Position numbers and translations under genes: made by a program. Under the pieces are notes generated by a model. The model made no database searches and was not told the DNA's origin. It saw only the letters and a list, made by a program, of their open reading frames with translations. 64,000 nucleotides of DNA from Pseudonocardiaceae bacterium YIM PH 21723 (lineage in GTDB: Bacteria > Actinomycetota > Actinomycetes > Mycobacteriales > Pseudonocardiaceae). The DNA lies in the NCBI GenBank assembly GCA_003600225.1, contig QZFT01000025.1, forward strand, positions 1-64,000. Direction: 5' to 3'. Shown in pieces: positions 60,719 to 64,000 of this stretch. Within the stretch, counting starts at the first letter, position 1, and the number at the start of each line of letters is the position of its first letter.

Positions 60719-61357
60719 ATGACCACCGCACAACCGATCGAGAAGGCAGCGGGCATGCGCTCGATGCTGCCGACGCTGCTCCGCGACATCGCGTTGCCCA
60801 CCCTCGCCTACTACGCACTGCACTGGCTGGGCTACAGCGACTGGCTGGCGTTGCTGGCGGGCACGGTGGTGTCCGCGGCGATCCTGGTCATCGAGACCGT
60901 CCGGCACCGCAAGATCGAGCAGTTCGCCGCGTTGATGCTCGCGGTGTACGGCATCGGCCTGCTGACCTCGTTCCTCACCGGCGACGCGCGGTTCATGCTG
61001 GCCAAGGACTGCTTCACCACGGTGGCCCTCGGTCTGGTGTTCATCGGCAGTGTCTGGGCGGGGAAGCCGCTCATCTACTACAGCGCGAGGCGGTTCATCG
61101 GCGCCCGTGGCCCGGAGGCGCTCGCCGGGTTCGAGCAGAAGTACCGGTCCACGCCGCTCATGCAGCGCAGCATGCGGATCCTGAGCCTGATCTGGGGTGT
61201 CGGCTTCCTCGCCGAGGCGGCCGTCAAGCTGGTGGTGATCTACACCCTGCCGATCTCGATGACGATGGCGATCTCGCCGTTCATGATCTTCGGAGCCATC
61301 GGCCTGCTGGTGCTGTTCACCAAGGCCTACGTCAAGCGGGTCCGCGCGCAGGCCTGA
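60719..61357 (+). CDS. VC0807-family membrane protein, second copy
   Basis: A 212-residue paralogue with the same helix pattern and GYSDWLALLAGTVVSA, GDARFMLAKD, FYYSAR/IYYSAR blocks. ATG 60719 is preceded by AAGGGGGAATGAC; only one base separates it from the previous stop. The two may form a heteromer. Confidence 0.78.
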   Translation: MTTAQPIEKAAGMRSMLPTLLRDIALPTLAYYALHWLGYSDWLALLAGTVVSAAILVIETVRHRKIEQFAALMLAVYGIGLLTSFLTGDARFMLAKDCFTTVALGLVFIGSVWAGKPLIYYSARRFIGARGPEALAGFEQKYRSTPLMQRSMRILSLIWGVGFLAEAAVKLVVIYTLPISMTMAISPFMIFGAIGLLVLFTKAYVKRVRAQA

Positions 61358-61363
61358 AACGCC

Positions 61364-61402
61364 GATGTCCCCCACGCCCGTGTGCCGGGTGTGGGGGACA
61401 TC
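61364..61402. terminator. Bidirectional hairpin terminator
   Basis: GATGTCCCCCAC (61364-61375) and GTGGGGGACATC (61391-61402) form a perfect 12-base stem between two convergent genes. No T-tract. Confidence 0.8.
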
Positions 61403-61422
61403 GTTGCCATCAGATCAGGCGG

Positions 61423-62268
61423 TTAGGCCTTGCGGGCGATACCGCCGGCGATGGTGTGCTGAACCTGGTTCAGCGGCTTGATGCGGGGGCCGTCCGGCCA
61501 CCAGTCGGCGCACAGCACCAGACCGGGCTCGATCATCTCCAGGCCGTTGAACAGCTCCTGCAGTTCGGCCTTGGTGGAGAAGGTTCCGCTGCCCATCGGG
61601 CTGTGCAGGAACATGTCCTCCATCTTGCGGGCGACGACGCTGTGCTCGTCCTCCGGGTCCATGAAGTGGCTGATCGCCACGAAGGAGCCGGAGGGCAGCG
61701 CGTCGATGTACGCCCGCATGATGTCCTTGCGGGTCCGCTTGTCCTCGGCGTTGTAGTGGTGCAGCGTGCCCATCTGCAGCAGCGCGATCGGCTCGTTCCA
61801 GTCCAGCTTGGAGCGCACGACCTCGTTCTGCAGCAGCGTCTCGGGCTGGAAGATGTCCTCGGCCACGAAGACGGTGTTCTCGTTCTCCTCCAGCAGCGCG
61901 CGGCCGTGGGCCAGCACGACCGGGTCGTTGTCCACGTACACCACGCGGGAGTCCGGGTTGATCCGCTGCACGACGTGGTGGGTGTTCTCGGCGGTCGGCA
62001 GGCCGGAACCACAGTCCAGGTACTGGGTGATGCCGGTCTGCTGTGCAAGGAAGCGGCAGGCGCGGATCAGGAAGCCACGGTTCTCCATGGCCAGGTCCTG
62101 AGCCTCGGGAGCGGCCTTCTGCACTCCCCGGAGGACCTCGCGGTCCACCTCGTAATTGTCCTTGCCGTTGAGGAATGCGTCGTACACCCGGGCGATACTG
62201 GCCTTGGTCGGGTCGATGTACGCGGGAACGGGCTTGTCAGTTCGGGGAGAAACTGAAGCGCCGGACAT
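61423..62268 (-). CDS. S-adenosyl methyltransferase of the DUF574 family
   Basis: A 281-residue SAM-dependent methyltransferase-like protein. The N-terminal ASIARVYDAFLNGKDNYEVDR is the family signature, with YLDCGSGLPTAENTHHV as the SAM loop. These proteins are abundant in actinomycetes; the substrate is unknown. The start is ATG 62268. No neighbours suggest a role. Confidence 0.9.
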   Translation of the reverse strand: MSGASVSPRTDKPVPAYIDPTKASIARVYDAFLNGKDNYEVDREVLRGVQKAAPEAQDLAMENRGFLIRACRFLAQQTGITQYLDCGSGLPTAENTHHVVQRINPDSRVVYVDNDPVVLAHGRALLEENENTVFVAEDIFQPETLLQNEVVRSKLDWNEPIALLQMGTLHHYNAEDKRTRKDIMRAYIDALPSGSFVAISHFMDPEDEHSVVARKMEDMFLHSPMGSGTFSTKAELQELFNGLEMIEPGLVLCADWWPDGPRIKPLNQVQHTIAGGIARKA

Positions 62269-62472
62269 GGGGAGCCTCGCAGACTGTCTCGACGATTGAC
62301 GGACGCAACACAGGGTATTGGTACCGCTGCATGGGGTAAACGCCGGGCGGGTGAACTAGTACAACAATGCGGATGCACATGCACTTCTTTGCGTGATCAG
62401 CGAAGGTGACCTTGTGCAGTATGGTCATCGGGGGCGTATGGCGCGCCCTTCTGTGTACGAGGAGGAGCGGTC

Positions 62473-63342
62473 ATGGCCACCACCGGTGACCAGGGCGGAA
62501 CTGGCCCCACGGTCCGGCGGATGGTGCTGGGCGGCCAGCTGCGTCGACTGCGAGAGGCCGCGGGCATCACCCGCGCCGACGCCGGCTACCAGATTCGCTC
62601 ATCCGAGTCCAAGATCAGCCGTTTGGAGCTGGGCCGGGTCGGGTTCAAGGAACGCGACGTAGCCGACCTGCTGACCATGTACGGGGTTACTGACCCGGAC
62701 GAGCGAGATGTCTTCCTCGGCATGGTGAAGCAGTCCAACACCCCGGGTTGGTGGAACCGCTACAACGACCTCATGCCCTCCTGGTTCCAGGACTACGTGG
62801 GCCTTGAAGAATCGGCCTCGCGTATCCAGTCCTACGAACTGCAGTACGTCCCCGGCCTGCTCCAGACCGAGGACTACGCCATCGCCGTGGCCAGTGAGGG
62901 TCGGGCCGACAAGGTCAACGACGACGTCCGCCGCCGCGTGTCGCTGCGGATGGGCAGGCAGAAGATCCTGGTTGGGCCGTCCGCTCCGAAGATCTGGGCG
63001 GTACTGGACGCCTCGGTGCTCTACCGGCCGTTGGGCGGTGCCGAGGTGATGAAGACGCAGATCGATCGCCTCATCGAGCTCACCAAGCTGCCGAACATCT
63101 CCCTGCAGATCCTGCCGTGGGAATTCAGTGGCTGTTCGGCCGAAGGCGCGTTCACCCTGCTGCGCTTCGCCGAGCCGGAGCTGCCGAACATCGTCTACAT
63201 CGAACATCTCAGCGGAGCTCTGTACCTGGAGAAGCAGGATGAGCTCGAGCTGTACAGCCGGGTCTTCGACCAGCTGATGGTGGACAGCATGACGCCCACC
63301 AAGACCCGTGAGGAACTACTCCGGGCGCGGGAGCGGTTTTAA
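62473..63342 (+). CDS. XRE-family regulator with DUF5753 (Scr1 type)
   Basis: A 289-residue helix-turn-helix regulator. The HTH spans about residues 20-55 (LRRLREAAGITRADAGYQI...SKISRLELGR) and is followed by a DUF5753 domain with YVPGLLQTEDYA and LLRFAEPELPNIVYIEHLSG. These proteins pair with downstream DUF397 proteins and are proposed as toxin-antitoxin-like or developmental switches (WhiJ/BldB-type). ATG 62473 follows GGAGGAGCGGTC. Confidence 0.92.
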   Translation: MATTGDQGGTGPTVRRMVLGGQLRRLREAAGITRADAGYQIRSSESKISRLELGRVGFKERDVADLLTMYGVTDPDERDVFLGMVKQSNTPGWWNRYNDLMPSWFQDYVGLEESASRIQSYELQYVPGLLQTEDYAIAVASEGRADKVNDDVRRRVSLRMGRQKILVGPSAPKIWAVLDASVLYRPLGGAEVMKTQIDRLIELTKLPNISLQILPWEFSGCSAEGAFTLLRFAEPELPNIVYIEHLSGALYLEKQDELELYSRVFDQLMVDSMTPTKTREELLRARERF

Positions 63343-63457
63343 CCCGCTTAGCTCTGCATCTGCACGTGCATTTTCAAGAGATCTTCTGCTACGGTTGGTG
63401 CATCACCGGATGCACGTGCAGATGCACTGCGGATTGCCAGTTCGGGAGGTGCTTCAG

Positions 63458-63682
63458 TTGCTGGGCGAAGCGACAGCCGGCCTCAAGGGCCTTTCGTGGC
63501 GCAAGAGCAGGTACAGCGGCAAGATCGGGAACTGCGTCGAGGTCGCCAAGATGGACAGTGGCGAGATCGCGATGCGCAACTCCCGGTTCCCTGAGGGTTC
63601 CGTCGTGGTGTACACCCGGGATGAGATGGCTGCGTTCCTGGCCGGAGCGAAGGATGGGGAGTTCGACTATGTCCTCGGTTAG
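63458..63682 (+). CDS. DUF397 family protein
   Basis: A 74-residue DUF397 protein, the normal companion of the preceding XRE gene. LSWRKSRYSGKIGNCVEVA is the signature and VYTRDEMAAFLAGAKDGEFD is the tail. The start is TTG 63458 with GGGAGG at 63444-63449; upstream ATG codons (63410, 63422) lack a ribosome-binding site. It overlaps the next gene by 14 bases. Confidence 0.85.
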   Translation: MLGEATAGLKGLSWRKSRYSGKIGNCVEVAKMDSGEIAMRNSRFPEGSVVVYTRDEMAAFLAGAKDGEFDYVLG

Positions 63683-64000
63683 TACCCTCGAGAACCCCAC
63701 CGAGTTGGTTCTGCGCTCGCTGATGGACCGCGGCTTCCGTTTCATTCACCCGCGTGACTCCCGTGGCGACATCGTCGCCGTGGTCGGAGTGCGCGCGCAC
63801 GGCGCTGTGCTGGACATCGTCCGGCTCGACTCCGAAGACAATGTGACCGCAATGCGCATGCCCGGTGACGAGGCCAATGTGCTTGCACCGAAGACAGTCC
63901 TGTGGCAGCAGTCCGGCCCCATGAACGTTGTGGTGGACAGTCTGCTGACCCTGTCTGATGCTGAATATGAAGGTGGGGGGCCCAGCCATGCCTCGCTGCC
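63669..64000 (+). CDS. Hypothetical protein, cut by the window edge
   Basis: An open frame begins at ATG 63669, overlapping the DUF397 stop, and runs past the right edge. The N-terminus reads SSVSTLENPTELVLRSLMD and contains RGFRFIHPRDSRGDIVAVVG; no family is recognised. It has 110 codons so far. The overlap suggests that it belongs to the XRE/DUF397 operon. Confidence 0.65.
   Translation, partial: MSSVSTLENPTELVLRSLMDRGFRFIHPRDSRGDIVAVVGVRAHGAVLDIVRLDSEDNVTAMRMPGDEANVLAPKTVLWQQSGPMNVVVDSLLTLSDAEYEGGGPSHASL

Overview
The window is chromosomal DNA from a high-GC filamentous actinomycete, most likely a member of the Pseudonocardiaceae. Supporting signs are a complete mce lipid-import operon with mce-associated genes, an orphan ESX-associated EspG, an XRE/DUF5753 plus DUF397 pair, an S-adenosyl methyltransferase of the DUF574 type, an IdeR/DmdR-like iron box, and several families of short palindromic intergenic repeats of a kind I associate with this family. 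Genus and species cannot be fixed from the sequence alone. I see no rRNA, tRNA, intact insertion sequence, CRISPR array or large biosynthetic cluster.

Layout. 1-9753: cobK, then divergently a ten-gene mce operon (yrbEA, yrbEB, mceA-F, two mce-associated membrane proteins) whose genes mostly overlap by 1-4 bases. 9754-13477: tandem 30-bp repeats, a DUF5134 membrane protein, tex, and a LapA-like membrane protein. 13478-17349: a TetR regulator facing two tandem paralogous GT1 glycosyltransferases, then a MazG-like gene and an NAD-binding gene. 17315-26433: an MFS carrier, a secreted ALF-repeat-like protein, a DUF234 remnant, a protein annotated in databases as 3-methyladenine glycosylase, a subtilase that has lost its catalytic residues, polyprenol-phosphate mannose synthase, a secreted beta-helix protein, and a BNR-repeat protein coupled to a MoaD/ThiS-like protein. 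26510-30553: a cupin divergent from an NMT1-type ABC importer with two duplicated binding lipoproteins, each behind the same operator-like palindrome. 30670-36271: a DUF5701-like protein, a DrrAB-type exporter facing its TetR across a 25-bp palindrome, a degenerate polyprenyl synthase, an IclR regulator and RNase HI. 36585-43269: EspG, three tandem MFS symporter copies, a tyrosine phosphatase and an unusual SDR with a CxxC...CxxC segment. 43270-43833: a large nested inverted-repeat region. 43834-52333: a secreted alpha/beta hydrolase lacking its expected nucleophile, an iron-box-preceded siderophore-interacting protein, an ABC exporter, a GNAT, two coregulated low-complexity secreted proteins and an FMN reductase. 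52433-61402: two VanY-like peptidases around a GNAT and a pirin, a PhzF protein, an OFA-type MFS carrier with its tiny companion gene, a TetR, a RidA fragment cut off at a repeat, a methyltransferase, and an FAD oxidoreductase divergent from two paralogous VC0807-type membrane proteins. 61423-64000: the S-adenosyl methyltransferase, the XRE/DUF397 pair and a gene cut by the window end.

Themes. (1) Three proteins keep a recognisable enzyme fold but lose catalytic residues: the subtilase, the polyprenyl synthase and the alpha/beta hydrolase. (2) There are many tandem duplications: substrate-binding proteins, glycosyltransferases, MFS carriers, VC0807 proteins and VanY peptidases. (3) Several regulator/operator pairs can be read directly from palindromes. 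(4) At least four repeat families sit in intergenic spaces, and one marks the break point of a truncated gene. The strongest candidates for new biology are the pseudo-subtilase, the pseudo-prenyl-synthase with its IclR neighbour, the two coregulated low-complexity secreted proteins, and the TetR-controlled glycosyltransferase pair.
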